52,426 nucleotides of DNA from an uncultured Flavobacteriaceae bacterium (GCA_913052585.1 CAJXEB010000010.1:1-52426); one strand, 5' to 3'; counted from the stretch's first letter, positions 36,888 to 46,148 are shown. The notes: a model not told the origin generated them from the sequence alone. Numbers and translations: made by a program.

Positions 36888-37580
36888 ATGCCAAAGATAT
36901 TAAAGATTAACGGGCTAGAAAAAACATATACTAGCGGTTCTAAACAATTAACAGTATTACAAAATGTGTCTTTTGATGTGGAAAAAGGACAGACTTTTTC
37001 TATTGTTGGACCCTCTGGAAGTGGAAAAACTACCTTATTGGGCTTATGTGCCGGCTTGGATAAACCTGAAGCAGGTACCGTAGAATTATGTGGTTATGAT
37101 TTAAATACCCTTAATGAAGATGAATGTGCACAATTACGGAATAAGGAAGTAGGTTTTATTTTTCAAAACTTTCAATTACTACCAACACTTACCGCACTTG
37201 AAAATGTAAGTGTGCCCTTAGAATTACAAGGCGCAAAGGATGCTGCTATCCATGCTAAGGCATTATTAAAAAAAGTTGGTTTATTAGATCGTTTAGATCA
37301 TTATCCATCTCAGTTATCGGGAGGAGAGCAACAACGTGTAGCCTTAGCAAGAGCTTTTTCAAATAGACCTTCTATATTATTTGCCGATGAACCCACAGGA
37401 AATTTAGATGAAGAAACCGGAGAAAAAGTAATTAAGTTGCTGTTTGAATTGAATAAAGATGCAGGAACAACCTTGGTAATTATTTCTCACGATCTAGAAT
37501 TAGCCAACAGAACGCAACAAATATTGAGACTTAAAGGTGGACAAATAATGACTAACGAACCTACAGCACATTTTGAGTAA
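36888..37580 (+). CDS. ABC transporter ATP-binding protein (YbbA/LolD-like)
   Basis: A 230-residue cytoplasmic ATPase of the MacB/LolD/YbbA group. Walker A GPSGSGKTT (about 39-47), Q-loop FIFQNFQLLPTLTALENV, signature LSGGEQQRVALARAF, Walker B ILFADEPTGNLD and the H-loop ISHD are all there. It pairs with the FtsX-type permease whose start overlaps its stop by eight bases. The export cargo is unknown. In E. coli the equivalent ybbA-ybbP sits beside tesA, as here. Confidence 0.95.
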   Translation: MPKILKINGLEKTYTSGSKQLTVLQNVSFDVEKGQTFSIVGPSGSGKTTLLGLCAGLDKPEAGTVELCGYDLNTLNEDECAQLRNKEVGFIFQNFQLLPTLTALENVSVPLELQGAKDAAIHAKALLKKVGLLDRLDHYPSQLSGGEQQRVALARAFSNRPSILFADEPTGNLDEETGEKVIKLLFELNKDAGTTLVIISHDLELANRTQQILRLKGGQIMTNEPTAHFE

Positions 37581-40116
37581 ACCTAAATTCACATCAAAAA
37601 ACAACAACGCTTGGCTTTTTAAAATGGCTTGGCGTGATGCCAAAGCAAGTCGAGTGCGCCTATTCCTTTTTATGGCGTCCATTATTTTAGGCATTGCAGC
37701 AGTCGTTTCCATTCAGTTATTTAGTAAGAATCTGGAAGATAATATACAGTTACAATCGAAAGCCTTAATGGGTGCCGATTTTATCATTGATAGTCAGCAA
37801 ATACCTACCGATAGAGCACAAGCCATTATTGATTCTTTAGAACCAGATGCTTCTGAAGTTAATTTTGTTTCTATGATTGCTTTTCCAAAGAATGGAGGAA
37901 CAAAATTGGTAAATGTTCGAGGTTTGGAAGGTGGTTTTCCATTTTATGGTACTATTGATTCGCAACCCGTTTCAGCAGCTGCCAACTACCAAAAACTTGG
38001 TGGCGCTTTGGTCGATGCTACACTTATGCTTCAGTTTAATATTAAACCGGGCGATTCTATTAAAATTGGGGAATTAACCCTACCGATTATGGGTTCTTTA
38101 AAAGCCATTCCCGGTAGTTCTGCCATTTCTTCTTCCGTTGCACCACCCATTATTATTCCGTATCGTTTTATAGCGCAAACCAAACTTTTACAGTTTGGGA
38201 GCCGTAAAGAATATCAGTTTTTTTATAAAGCACCAAATTTAGATTTAGCGCTTTTAGATAAAGAACTAGATCCTATGTTGGATGCAGAAAATGCCGATTT
38301 AGATACGCACACAAGCACCAGTAAACGTTTAGGACAGCGATATGTTAATGTAAGTAAGTTTCTAAATCTTGCTGCATTTATTGCCTTATTATTAGGTTGT
38401 GTAGGTATTGCAAGTTCTGTAAATATATACATCAAGGAAAAGCTAAAAGCGGTAGCCGTATTAAAATGTATGGGTGCTACCAGAAAGCAAAGTTTTTTAA
38501 TATTTCTTATACAAATCTCAGGAATAGGAATCATTGGTGGCTTTTTAGGAACCTTAATCGGAGTAACTCTTCAGGAACTCTTTCCTTATATTTTAAAAGA
38601 ATTTTTACCCTTTGATGTTGAAGTCAGTATTACCATGCAGCCCTTGATTATGGGTGTTTTACTCGGCTTTTTTATGTCGGTATTGTTTGCTTTATTGCCC
38701 TTAATACGTACTTGGTATGTTTCCCCTTTAGAGGTGTTACGCATCGGTGGAAGTCCTCAAGAAAAACCTAAGAAAGCGCGTTTAGTAGTTTTTACACTCA
38801 TCCTCGTCTTTCTTTATTTATTTTCATTTTGGTTGCTTCGGGATGCGAAATTTGCCTTTGCTTTCGTCATTGGTATTTTGGTGACCTTTGCTATATTGGC
38901 GGGTATTGCAGTAGTATCTATGAAAGCCGTTAAAACCTATTTTCCTAGGAGCGCAGGTTTTACTATTCGACAAAGTTTATTAAATTTATTTCGTCCAAAT
39001 AATCAAACCTTAGTCTTAATCGTGGCTATTGGTTTAGGGACGTTTTTAATAAGCACCTTATATTTCACTAAAGACATTCTATTAACTAAAACAAACGTTG
39101 GCCAAGCTTCTGAAAATGCAAACCTTATTACTTTAGATGTACAAATAGATCAGCTTGAGGAAATTGTAAAAACATTTGATGCGAACGACTTAATAGTCAT
39201 GGATAATATTCCCTTGGTAACTATGCGAATGCACAGTATTAAAGGAAAACTGGTGAATGCCCTGCGAAAGGATACTACCAGCCAAGTAAGAAGTTGGCTT
39301 TTAAATCACGAATTTAGAACCACCTATCGCGATGCATTGATCCCTTCCGAAGCAATTATAGAAGGAGCGTGGGTTTCAACTCAAACACCTAATGACCCAA
39401 TTAAAATTTCAATCTCAGACAATCTTGCTGCAGATGCCAAAGTAACGGTTGGAGATCCTATTGTTTTCAATGTGCAAGGAGTACTTATGGAAACTACTAT
39501 TGGTAGTATTCGGAAAGTAGATTGGGGCCGAATGCAACTTAATTTTTCTATTTTATTTCCGAAGGGAATATTAGAAAATGCACCACAGTTTAATGTATTA
39601 ACAACCTATGCACCCACTGAAGAAAGTTCGGCAGCATTGCAACGAGATTTGGTGGCAAAATTCCCAAATGTTTCAATTATAGACCTTCGACAAGTTTATA
39701 CCATCGTAGAAGATATATTAGGTAAGGTTTCATGGATCATCAATTTTATGGCTTTCTTTAGTATTCTTACCGGTATTATTGTGTTGATAGGATCGGTGCG
39801 TAATAGTAAATATCAACGGATTAAGGAAAGTGTATTACTTAGAACCTTGGGTGCTAAGAATGCTCAAATATTAAAAATAGCTGCCTTAGAATATTTGTTT
39901 TTAGGTATTTTAGGAAGTTTAGTAGGCATCCTTTTGGCTTTGCTAAGTAGTTTATTGTTAGCTATATTTGTATTTAAAGAACCTTTTATACCTTCTGTAA
40001 TTCCGTTTTTGGTGTTTTTGCCTGGAATTTCACTATTGGTATTGGGGATTGGATTAAGCAATATCCGGACTGTTTTAAAAAGTTCACCATTAGAAGTATT
40101 GCGAAGAGAAGCATAA
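37573..40116 (+). CDS. FtsX-type ABC permease (YbbP-like)
   Basis: An 847-residue inner-membrane permease with two FtsX-like units and about ten membrane segments. The N-terminal helix (about 25-48) and periplasmic domain precede TM2-TM4 (about 260-380), then PLIRTWYVSPLEVLRIGG. A second unit with TMs near 420-470 and 490 follows, and the last three helices lie at about 725-835 with PLEVLRREA at the end. The listed start is TTG at 37573, overlapping the ATPase gene; ATG at 37624 (inside WLFKMAWRDAK) is the alternative. The 3' end of this gene has a truncated second copy at 42703-43047. Confidence 0.9.
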   Translation: MSKPKFTSKNNNAWLFKMAWRDAKASRVRLFLFMASIILGIAAVVSIQLFSKNLEDNIQLQSKALMGADFIIDSQQIPTDRAQAIIDSLEPDASEVNFVSMIAFPKNGGTKLVNVRGLEGGFPFYGTIDSQPVSAAANYQKLGGALVDATLMLQFNIKPGDSIKIGELTLPIMGSLKAIPGSSAISSSVAPPIIIPYRFIAQTKLLQFGSRKEYQFFYKAPNLDLALLDKELDPMLDAENADLDTHTSTSKRLGQRYVNVSKFLNLAAFIALLLGCVGIASSVNIYIKEKLKAVAVLKCMGATRKQSFLIFLIQISGIGIIGGFLGTLIGVTLQELFPYILKEFLPFDVEVSITMQPLIMGVLLGFFMSVLFALLPLIRTWYVSPLEVLRIGGSPQEKPKKARLVVFTLILVFLYLFSFWLLRDAKFAFAFVIGILVTFAILAGIAVVSMKAVKTYFPRSAGFTIRQSLLNLFRPNNQTLVLIVAIGLGTFLISTLYFTKDILLTKTNVGQASENANLITLDVQIDQLEEIVKTFDANDLIVMDNIPLVTMRMHSIKGKLVNALRKDTTSQVRSWLLNHEFRTTYRDALIPSEAIIEGAWVSTQTPNDPIKISISDNLAADAKVTVGDPIVFNVQGVLMETTIGSIRKVDWGRMQLNFSILFPKGILENAPQFNVLTTYAPTEESSAALQRDLVAKFPNVSIIDLRQVYTIVEDILGKVSWIINFMAFFSILTGIIVLIGSVRNSKYQRIKESVLLRTLGAKNAQILKIAALEYLFLGILGSLVGILLALLSSLLLAIFVFKEPFIPSVIPFLVFLPGISLLVLGIGLSNIRTVLKSSPLEVLRREA

Positions 40117-40133
40117 TAACTATAAATCCAGAT
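40051..40133 (+). repeat. Direct repeat, left copy (83 bases)
   Basis: The last 66 bases of the permease gene and 17 bases beyond it. The same 83 bases recur at 42982-43064 with two differences (CCGG/CCAG and AATAAC/AACAAC). Together the copies bracket the two secreted-protein genes and the broken permease tail. Confidence 0.85.
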
Positions 40134-40396
40134 GTCAATTTAGAACTCTTAAAAACCCTTTTAAGGAGCTTTTTGTTTGTTTATGTGAATAACTACATAT
40201 GAGCAACTATTAATTATTTTATAATTAAAGAACAAAACTACATCTAGTATTAAGACAGTTTGTTACTTTAGAAATGTTAACATAAACTGCCCTTTAACGA
40301 ATATAATTGTATTATACCATATATTTATCGTAATATAGCAGAAATAATTAAAGAAAACTTTTTGAGTTTTTCTTTTTAAAATTTATCGCTCCCGCC

Positions 40397-41254
40397 ATGA
40401 ATAATAAATTGTTTTTGTTCTTAACTGAATATAGTAAAAACAGTACTAATGTTTTTATTGCCAAGCCCTTTTTAAACACCTTTCTTTTCTTAATGTTATT
40501 TCCTCTTTGTGGATTTGCACAAGTAGGTATAGGGACAACCGATATTGATTTCTCTGCCATACTTGAAATTAAGAGTACCGATAAAGGAGTATTGTTTCCT
40601 AGCCTTACTATATTAGAAAGAGATGCTCTGGATGCTGCTGCTGCAGCTAGTCCTAATGGAGTGGTTCCTGCCGGTTTATTAATATACTGTGAAGATTGTT
40701 GTCAAAATGGGACTGGTTCTCCATATTATTATAATGGTACCATTTGGAAATCAGTTGATAGCAACTGTATTGATGTAAATGCATTTCCAGAATGTTTAAG
40801 TATGGTAACAACAATAACTAATCTGCATCATATGAACGCTTATTCCCCGCCATTATTTATAGATGGTCTGCTAAATGGTTATACCCAAGCAAACTGGCAA
40901 TTTTGTGAAATGCATGGTGAAGGAGATGATGAGGTGAATTTTAATTTTAATCAAACACTTCCGGCAGGATACAAGATACAGCTGTTTTTTTATAAAGGTG
41001 ATGGTAGTTCTGGAATTTCAGGAGATTTAAAAGATGGTGGAAGTGTGCATCAAACCGTTAGTTCCGATGCGCTTCCAGCCAATGCGACATTGGCGTCAAT
41101 CCCGACTGGTGAACCTCTAGATTTTGTGTTAACAATAACTTTATTATCTGATACCGATGAAGTTTACGTTACCGCGAACGATAAACATCCCTATTTATGG
41201 GAAATAAAGGTATTTGATAGTAATGATGTTGAAGTACCACTTACTTGTCCTTAA
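40397..41254 (+). CDS. Secreted VGI-type protein, single C-terminal module
   Basis: A 285-residue exported protein. The signal peptide is unusually long: about 22 polar residues (including NSTNVFIAKP) precede the core TFLFLMLFPLCGFAQ. The same extended lead is in the next gene, which supports the start. After VGIGTTDIDFSAILEIKSTD comes the lead domain up to WKSVDSNC, including the paired cysteines CEDCC. From about residue 134 a beta-rich module follows (CLSMVTTITNLHH, PLFIDGLLNG, LPAGYKIQLFFYKGD, DFVLTITLLSDTD, WEIKVFDSNDVEVPLTCP). No known family recognised for this module. The 280 bases between permease and this gene hold only AT-rich sequence with a weak hairpin near 40350-40376. Confidence 0.75.
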   Translation: MNNKLFLFLTEYSKNSTNVFIAKPFLNTFLFLMLFPLCGFAQVGIGTTDIDFSAILEIKSTDKGVLFPSLTILERDALDAAAAASPNGVVPAGLLIYCEDCCQNGTGSPYYYNGTIWKSVDSNCIDVNAFPECLSMVTTITNLHHMNAYSPPLFIDGLLNGYTQANWQFCEMHGEGDDEVNFNFNQTLPAGYKIQLFFYKGDGSSGISGDLKDGGSVHQTVSSDALPANATLASIPTGEPLDFVLTITLLSDTDEVYVTANDKHPYLWEIKVFDSNDVEVPLTCP

Positions 41255-41323
41255 TACCCAGCTACAATTAGATAACTTATTATTTTAGACTTTTCTTGTT
41301 TAATAGAAGATAATACCTACAAA

Positions 41324-42712
41324 ATGAAAAATAAATCATTTTATTTCACAACGGCATACTATAGAAATAGTATTGATGTTTTTCTTTCTAGACCCTCTTT
41401 ATACGTGTTTCTTTTCTTAATGTTGTTTCCGCTTTTAGGCGCTGCACAAGTAAGTATAAATACAACCGATATAGATTCTTCTGCTATGTTTCAAGTAGAG
41501 AGTAGTAATAGCGATAAAGGCATATTGTTTCCTAGACTCACTATAGCGCAAAGAGATGCTATGAAAGAGGCGGCTGATCTTGAAGGAGAAATTATGACCC
41601 CCGGATTAACTATTTACTGCACCGATTGTTGTAAAAATGGAACAGGTGCTATGTATTATTTTAATAGTGTTGAATGGAAATCATTTGATAGTGAATGTGA
41701 AGATTTATTTGTGTGTCTCGATGCTGAAACTACAATATCTGCTACATTTAATCTGGTTCCTGCAAGTATTCCTCTTTTTATTGACGGTAATACTGTATTG
41801 GCAGAACAAGATCCAACTGATCTGGCAATATTAGAATTAGAGAAAAGAACTGATGATAGGATTGATATTGTTTTTCCAACAAATCTTCCCATCGGATACA
41901 AGATCCAATTATATTATAATAACAGTCAAGATCCTGGGAATTTAGGAATATTTGCAAGTCCGAGGTTGGGAGCTGGTATTCAAATTGGTCAAAATGCTAA
42001 TACATTTACTGGGGTTTTAAATGGTGCTGTAGAGACAAATACTGGCAATGATTATATGTTAACAATAACTTTGTTGTCAACAATTGATCGAATTAGAGTA
42101 AGATCTGCTGCAGCTAATAGTAACGCTGCAAATGAATATTTTTTAGAAATAAAAATATTTAACAACTTTGATGTAGAAATACCACTTACTTGTGATGTAT
42201 TTGTAACACCACCAGAATGTCTCGATCTTGTGACTACGATTTCTAACTCAGATCATTTTGAGAATGCGAGTAAACCACTTTTAATTGACGGTGATCTTAC
42301 TTTTGCTAGCCAAACTGGTAGTGAAATAAATGATTTAAGAATGCATAGTCCAACTAGGGATATTGTAGATTTTACTTTTCCAGAGGATCTTCCTATTGGT
42401 TATAAGATTCGTTTATATTTTAGTGATAATGAACGCCCAAGGTCTGGTGGTGTGTTTCAACATGGAATCGTTGCTGTTCCAAGTATTGGTGGAGTTGCAA
42501 CTGGTCAAGATGTTAATACACTAACAGGGCTTTTACCGGGTAGTGAAATTACAAGTAATACTAATGATCATTTTGTAACAATAACTTTGAGTGAAATAAC
42601 TGATAATGTTCAAGTAAGCTCAAGTGTTTTTATAGATGGGGATCACGTCATACTTTTAGAAATAAAATTATTTGATAGCAACGATATTGAAATACCACTT
42701 AGTTGCCCTTAA
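41324..42712 (+). CDS. Secreted VGI-type protein, two C-terminal modules
   Basis: A 462-residue paralogue of the preceding gene, with the same long signal lead (YYRNSIDVFLSRP before the core) and lead domain (VSINTTDIDSSAMFQVES, CTDCC, WKSFDSEC). It carries two tandem copies of the C-terminal module. The first is about 128-291 (PLFIDGNTVLAEQ, LPIGYKIQLYYNN, LEIKIFNNFDVEIPLTC). The second is about 300-462 (PLLIDGDLTFASQ, LPIGYKIRLYFSDN, LEIKLFDSNDIEIPLSCP). So the modules have multiplied inside the gene as well as between genes. Its stop codon lies exactly at the join with the broken permease copy (TGCCCTTAAT shared). No T9SS sorting domain is seen. Confidence 0.75.
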   Translation: MKNKSFYFTTAYYRNSIDVFLSRPSLYVFLFLMLFPLLGAAQVSINTTDIDSSAMFQVESSNSDKGILFPRLTIAQRDAMKEAADLEGEIMTPGLTIYCTDCCKNGTGAMYYFNSVEWKSFDSECEDLFVCLDAETTISATFNLVPASIPLFIDGNTVLAEQDPTDLAILELEKRTDDRIDIVFPTNLPIGYKIQLYYNNSQDPGNLGIFASPRLGAGIQIGQNANTFTGVLNGAVETNTGNDYMLTITLLSTIDRIRVRSAAANSNAANEYFLEIKIFNNFDVEIPLTCDVFVTPPECLDLVTTISNSDHFENASKPLLIDGDLTFASQTGSEINDLRMHSPTRDIVDFTFPEDLPIGYKIRLYFSDNERPRSGGVFQHGIVAVPSIGGVATGQDVNTLTGLLPGSEITSNTNDHFVTITLSEITDNVQVSSSVFIDGDHVILLEIKLFDSNDIEIPLSCP

Positions 42713-43047
42713 TCCGTACCTGGTATGTTTCCCCTTTAGAACTGCTACGAATAGGAGGAGTTCCCACAGAAAAACCTAAGAAAAGGCGTTTAGTGGTTTT
42801 TAAGTTGATCATCCTATTTCTATATTCATTTATATTTTTGTTGCTCCGTGATGCGATATTTGCCCTAGTATTGGTAAGTAGTTTATTGTTGGCTATATTT
42901 GTATTTAATAAACCCTTTGGACCCTCCGAAATTTCGTTTTTGGTGTTTTTATTTGGATTTTTACTATTGGTATTAGGGATAGGATTAAGCAATATCCAGA
43001 CTGTTTTAAAAAGTTCACCATTAGAAGTATTGCGAAGAGAAGCATAA
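42703..43047 (+). pseudogene. Broken second copy of the YbbP-like permease
   Basis: A 114-codon frame with no proper start; its first codon is TTG inside the end of the preceding gene. Codons 2-45 or so match the intact permease from PLIRTWYVSPLEVLRIGG to LLRDAKFAFA. The frame then jumps, in phase, to SSLLLAIFVF and the C-terminus IQTVLKSSPLEVLRREA. About 1.1 kb is missing between (roughly 38.86 to 39.94 kb of the intact gene). The left join falls on TGCCCTTAAT, also present in the permease. It lacks the ABC permease core and is taken as a pseudogene. Confidence 0.85.
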
Positions 43048-43064
43048 CAACTATAAATCCAGAT
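42982..43064 (+). repeat. Direct repeat, right copy (83 bases)
   Basis: Second copy of 40051-40133, 81 of 83 bases identical. It ends 32 bases before the glutaredoxin-like gene. The AACTCTTAAAAACC that follows is also shared, so the duplication ran a little past the permease stop. Confidence 0.85.
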
Positions 43065-43096
43065 ATCACTTTCGAACTCTTAAAAACCTTTTAAAA

Positions 43097-43360
43097 ATGA
43101 ATGCTATACCAACTATAAAATTATATGGGGCCGAGGGTTGTCATAAATCAAACTATTATAAATTATTACTGGACAAAACGACCTTGCCCTATCATTTTTT
43201 GGATGTAGAACAACAGGAAGACCATGCGGAAGAACTGCGTGATCTTTATGAAAATAGAAAGCTTAATTTTCCGACGATTACTATTGGTAAAAAGAAATTA
43301 AGAAATCCAGATAAAGAAGAATTAGAAAAATGGTTAAATAAATTAATACCGACTAAATAA
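43097..43360 (+). CDS. Glutaredoxin-like protein (CxxS)
   Basis: An 87-residue thioredoxin-fold protein of the glutaredoxin/NrdH type. It has PTIKLYGAEGCHKSNYYK, with the site Cys-His-Lys-Ser (CxxS, a monothiol form), then YHFLDVEQQED and the cis-proline region LNFPTITIGKKKLRNP. The second cysteine of dithiol glutaredoxins is serine. It probably makes or resolves mixed disulfides. It is followed by msrA after 23 bases and SelO after that, so a redox-repair transcript is likely. Before the insertion it would have followed the YbbP-like gene directly. Confidence 0.88.
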   Translation: MNAIPTIKLYGAEGCHKSNYYKLLLDKTTLPYHFLDVEQQEDHAEELRDLYENRKLNFPTITIGKKKLRNPDKEELEKWLNKLIPTK

Positions 43361-43383
43361 AATTGTAAAAAAGATATATAAAA

Positions 43384-43875
43384 ATGGAAAAATATAAGAA
43401 AGCCTACATAGCAGGCGGTTGTTTTTGGGGAATGGAAGATCTTTTTAGAGTTCGACCTGGTGTTGTAGACACCGAAGTTGGATACCAAGGTGGAGCTAAC
43501 GACCATCCAACTTATCAGAATCATCCAGGGCATGCGGAAGGCATTGAGATCACTTACAATCCAGAAGAAACATCCTTTAAATTACTATTGGATTATTTTT
43601 TTAGAATCCACAATCCAACCACAGAAGATCAGCAAGGAAATGATAGAGGTTCCAGTTATAGGTCTACTATTTTTTATCAAAATAAAGAAGAAAAAAAGCA
43701 GGCGGAAGAATTTATTAAGATAGTAAATACTTCAGGACGTTGGGAAGCAGATGCGGTTACTACTTTAGAACCCTTCGTTCCTTTTTGGGCTGCAGAGCCA
43801 GAACATCAAGATTATTTACTAAAAAAACCAAATGGTTATACCTGTCATTTTGAAAGGTTTGGCACTTTTGTTTAA
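43384..43875 (+). CDS. msrA: Peptide methionine sulfoxide reductase A
   Basis: Reduces the S-epimer of methionine sulfoxide in proteins. The catalytic site GGCFWG with Cys13 lies near the start, with the family blocks [32 protein letters not shown] and [22 protein letters not shown]. Length (163) is typical of single-domain MsrA. The C-terminal resolving cysteines are not obvious; Cys near residue 157 (GYTCHFERF) may serve. It probably shares a transcript with the glutaredoxin-like gene. Confidence 0.96.
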   Translation: MEKYKKAYIAGGCFWGMEDLFRVRPGVVDTEVGYQGGANDHPTYQNHPGHAEGIEITYNPEETSFKLLLDYFFRIHNPTTEDQQGNDRGSSYRSTIFYQNKEEKKQAEEFIKIVNTSGRWEADAVTTLEPFVPFWAAEPEHQDYLLKKPNGYTCHFERFGTFV

Positions 43876-43941
43876 GCTATTCTGTAATACTGTTAGAAGT
43901 GCAATTGGACTATAATTATTGAATAATTAGAAATTACCCTT

Positions 43942-45504
43942 ATGAAACTTAATATAGACGATCGATTTACTAAAGAATTACCAGCAGATCCAATTCTTGA
44001 TAACTCAAGAAGGCAAGTACAAAAGGCTTGTTTCTCTTATGTAACTCCTAAAAAAACGGAAAACCCAGAAATACTGCATATCTCACCAGAGATGCTTTCT
44101 GCATTGGGTTTGACGGAAGAAGATGCCACTAGCAAGCAATTCCTAAATGTATTTACAGGAAATAGCGTTTTGCCGAATACCACTCCTTATGCAATGTGTT
44201 ATGGAGGACATCAATTTGGTAATTGGGCAGGACAATTAGGAGATGGTCGCGCGATTAATTTAGCGGAAGTAAAACATGATAACCAACACTGGACACTGCA
44301 ATTAAAAGGGGCAGGGGAAACTCCCTATTCCCGTACCGCAGATGGTTTGGCAGTATTGCGATCTTCTGTTCGAGAGTATTTGTGTAGCGAAGCGATGTAT
44401 CATTTAGGAGTTCCTACCACCAGAGCCTTGTCATTGGCATTATCTGGAGATGAAGTATTAAGAGATATGCTCTACGATGGAAATGCAGCTTATGAAAAAG
44501 GAGCTATTGTTTGCCGAGTATCACAAAGTTTTTTACGCTTTGGTAATTATCAACTATTAGGAGCAAGACAGGACGAAGAGACCTTAAAAACACTGGTCGA
44601 TTATACCATTAAACATCATTTTCCACAGTTGGGAACCCCTTCTAAGGAAACCTATTTAAAGTTTTTTGAAGGGGTGTTAAATAGTACTTTAGAAATGATC
44701 ATTCATTGGCAACGTGTTGGTTTTGTACACGGGGTGATGAACACCGATAATTTATCCATTCTTGGGCAAACCATAGATTATGGACCTTACGGTTGGTTAG
44801 AAGGTTACGATCACAATTGGACTCCCAATACTACAGACAGTCAGTTTAAACGCTATCGGTATGGAGCGCAAATGGAAATTGGACATTGGAATTTGTACCA
44901 GTTGGCAAATGCTTTATATCCATTAATTGGAGAAGCAGACGACTTAGAACGTATTTTACATAGCTATCATGAAAAAGCCCAAGGACAGTATTTAGTGATG
45001 ATGCGAAGTAAATTAGGATTGTTTACAGAAGATAAAAATGATGTGGAACTAATTGGGAATTTAGAAAACATCTTGCAATTAACAGAAACGGATATGACCA
45101 TATTCTTTAGAAATTTAAGCGATTTTTCTACGGAAAGCCCTTTAGAAGGATTGACGATTGTTACCGATGCTTTTTATCTACCCAATGATATCTCCGATTT
45201 GATAAAACAAAAATGGAATTCCTGGTTTTTGGACTATGCAACACGTTTACAAAAAGAAGAACACACTTCTAAAGAACGAAAAGAGCAGATGAACCAAGTA
45301 AACCCCAAATATGTACTCCGTAATTATATGGCGCAATTAGCCATCGATGCTGCTAATAAAGGGGATTATAAATTAATCGATGACTTATTTAAATTGCTAA
45401 AAAAACCATACGATGAGCAGCCAGAAAACGAGCAATGGTTTGTAAAACGTCCAGATTGGGCTCGACATAAAGCAGGATGTTCGATGTTGTCTTGTAGCTC
45501 TTGA
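43942..45504 (+). CDS. selO: Protein adenylyltransferase SelO (YdiU)
   Basis: A 520-residue pseudokinase-fold enzyme that transfers AMP to proteins. Family blocks: YAMCYGGHQFGNWAGQLGDGRAI, LQLKGAGETPYSRTADGLAVLRSSVREYL, FLRFGNYQLL and the active-site region GVMNTDNLSILGQTIDYGPYGWLE near 267. The C-terminal CSMLSCSS carries the terminal cysteines seen in SelO, where the eukaryotic form has selenocysteine. Known SelO targets include glutaredoxins, and a glutaredoxin-like gene is two genes upstream. It follows msrA by 66 bases. Confidence 0.95.
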   Translation: MKLNIDDRFTKELPADPILDNSRRQVQKACFSYVTPKKTENPEILHISPEMLSALGLTEEDATSKQFLNVFTGNSVLPNTTPYAMCYGGHQFGNWAGQLGDGRAINLAEVKHDNQHWTLQLKGAGETPYSRTADGLAVLRSSVREYLCSEAMYHLGVPTTRALSLALSGDEVLRDMLYDGNAAYEKGAIVCRVSQSFLRFGNYQLLGARQDEETLKTLVDYTIKHHFPQLGTPSKETYLKFFEGVLNSTLEMIIHWQRVGFVHGVMNTDNLSILGQTIDYGPYGWLEGYDHNWTPNTTDSQFKRYRYGAQMEIGHWNLYQLANALYPLIGEADDLERILHSYHEKAQGQYLVMMRSKLGLFTEDKNDVELIGNLENILQLTETDMTIFFRNLSDFSTESPLEGLTIVTDAFYLPNDISDLIKQKWNSWFLDYATRLQKEEHTSKERKEQMNQVNPKYVLRNYMAQLAIDAANKGDYKLIDDLFKLLKKPYDEQPENEQWFVKRPDWARHKAGCSMLSCSS

Positions 45505-45575
45505 TGGTGTTGTTGGATCAATTATTAAAATTAAGATTGCCTATTTTAAATTATATTTGAAAAAATAAATTCAAC

Positions 45576-46148
45576 ATGATGATATTGAAACGTGTGTTAT
45601 TCCTAATTGCTATACTTTTTACTTTACAAAGTATGGGTCAAGAAAATGAACCCGCTACTTCTTTTTGGAATACGCTAAAATCCCACTGTGGTAAAGCCTA
45701 TGCTGGAGTACTTGAAATTCCGGAGGAAGATGAAGCCTTTGGAGGAAAGAAACTGGTGATGCACGTGAGGTCTTGTTCGGAGAATGAAATAAAAATTCCT
45801 TTTTATGTGGGAGATGACAAGTCGCGAACCTGGATTTTATCAAGGAATGAAGGAATTATTTCCTTAAAACACGATCACCGTCATGAAGATGGAACTATGG
45901 ATGCTGTTAATTTTTATGGTGGAACTGCTTCGAATCAAGGAAAGGCAAACATTCAATTTTTTCCAGCAGATGTTCATACACAAACACTTATACCAGATGC
46001 AGCAACAAACGTTTGGTGGATTACCATCGACGAAAAAACTTTTACCTATAATTTACGTCGTTTAGGAACAGACCGTGTTTTTAAAGTCGTTATGAATCTT
46101 ACAGAAGCAATTGAAACTCCAAAAGCACCTTGGGGCTGGGAGGATTAA
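45576..46148 (+). CDS. Secreted protein of unknown function
   Basis: A 190-residue exported protein. Signal peptide 1-22 (ends MGQ). The mature part starts with a WNTLKSHCGKAYAGVLEI block and contains HVRSCSEN, ISLKHDHRHEDG (histidine cluster) and FYGGTAS. It ends with WWITIDEKTFTYNLRRLGTDRVFKVVM and a PWGWED tail. The two cysteines near residues 36 and 66 may form a disulfide. I recognise no named family. Its role beside SelO is unclear; the spacing of 71 bases leaves co-transcription open. Confidence 0.75.
   Translation: MMILKRVLFLIAILFTLQSMGQENEPATSFWNTLKSHCGKAYAGVLEIPEEDEAFGGKKLVMHVRSCSENEIKIPFYVGDDKSRTWILSRNEGIISLKHDHRHEDGTMDAVNFYGGTASNQGKANIQFFPADVHTQTLIPDAATNVWWITIDEKTFTYNLRRLGTDRVFKVVMNLTEAIETPKAPWGWED

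Noticed and set aside
38223-38534. 103-codon minus-strand ORF
   Set aside because: Antisense shadow of the YbbP-like permease.
40341-40380. Hairpin AAAGAAAACT/AGTTTTTCTTT before the secreted gene
   Set aside because: A bulge, low stability and a position just upstream of the start rather than after a gene. Left out as a terminator call.
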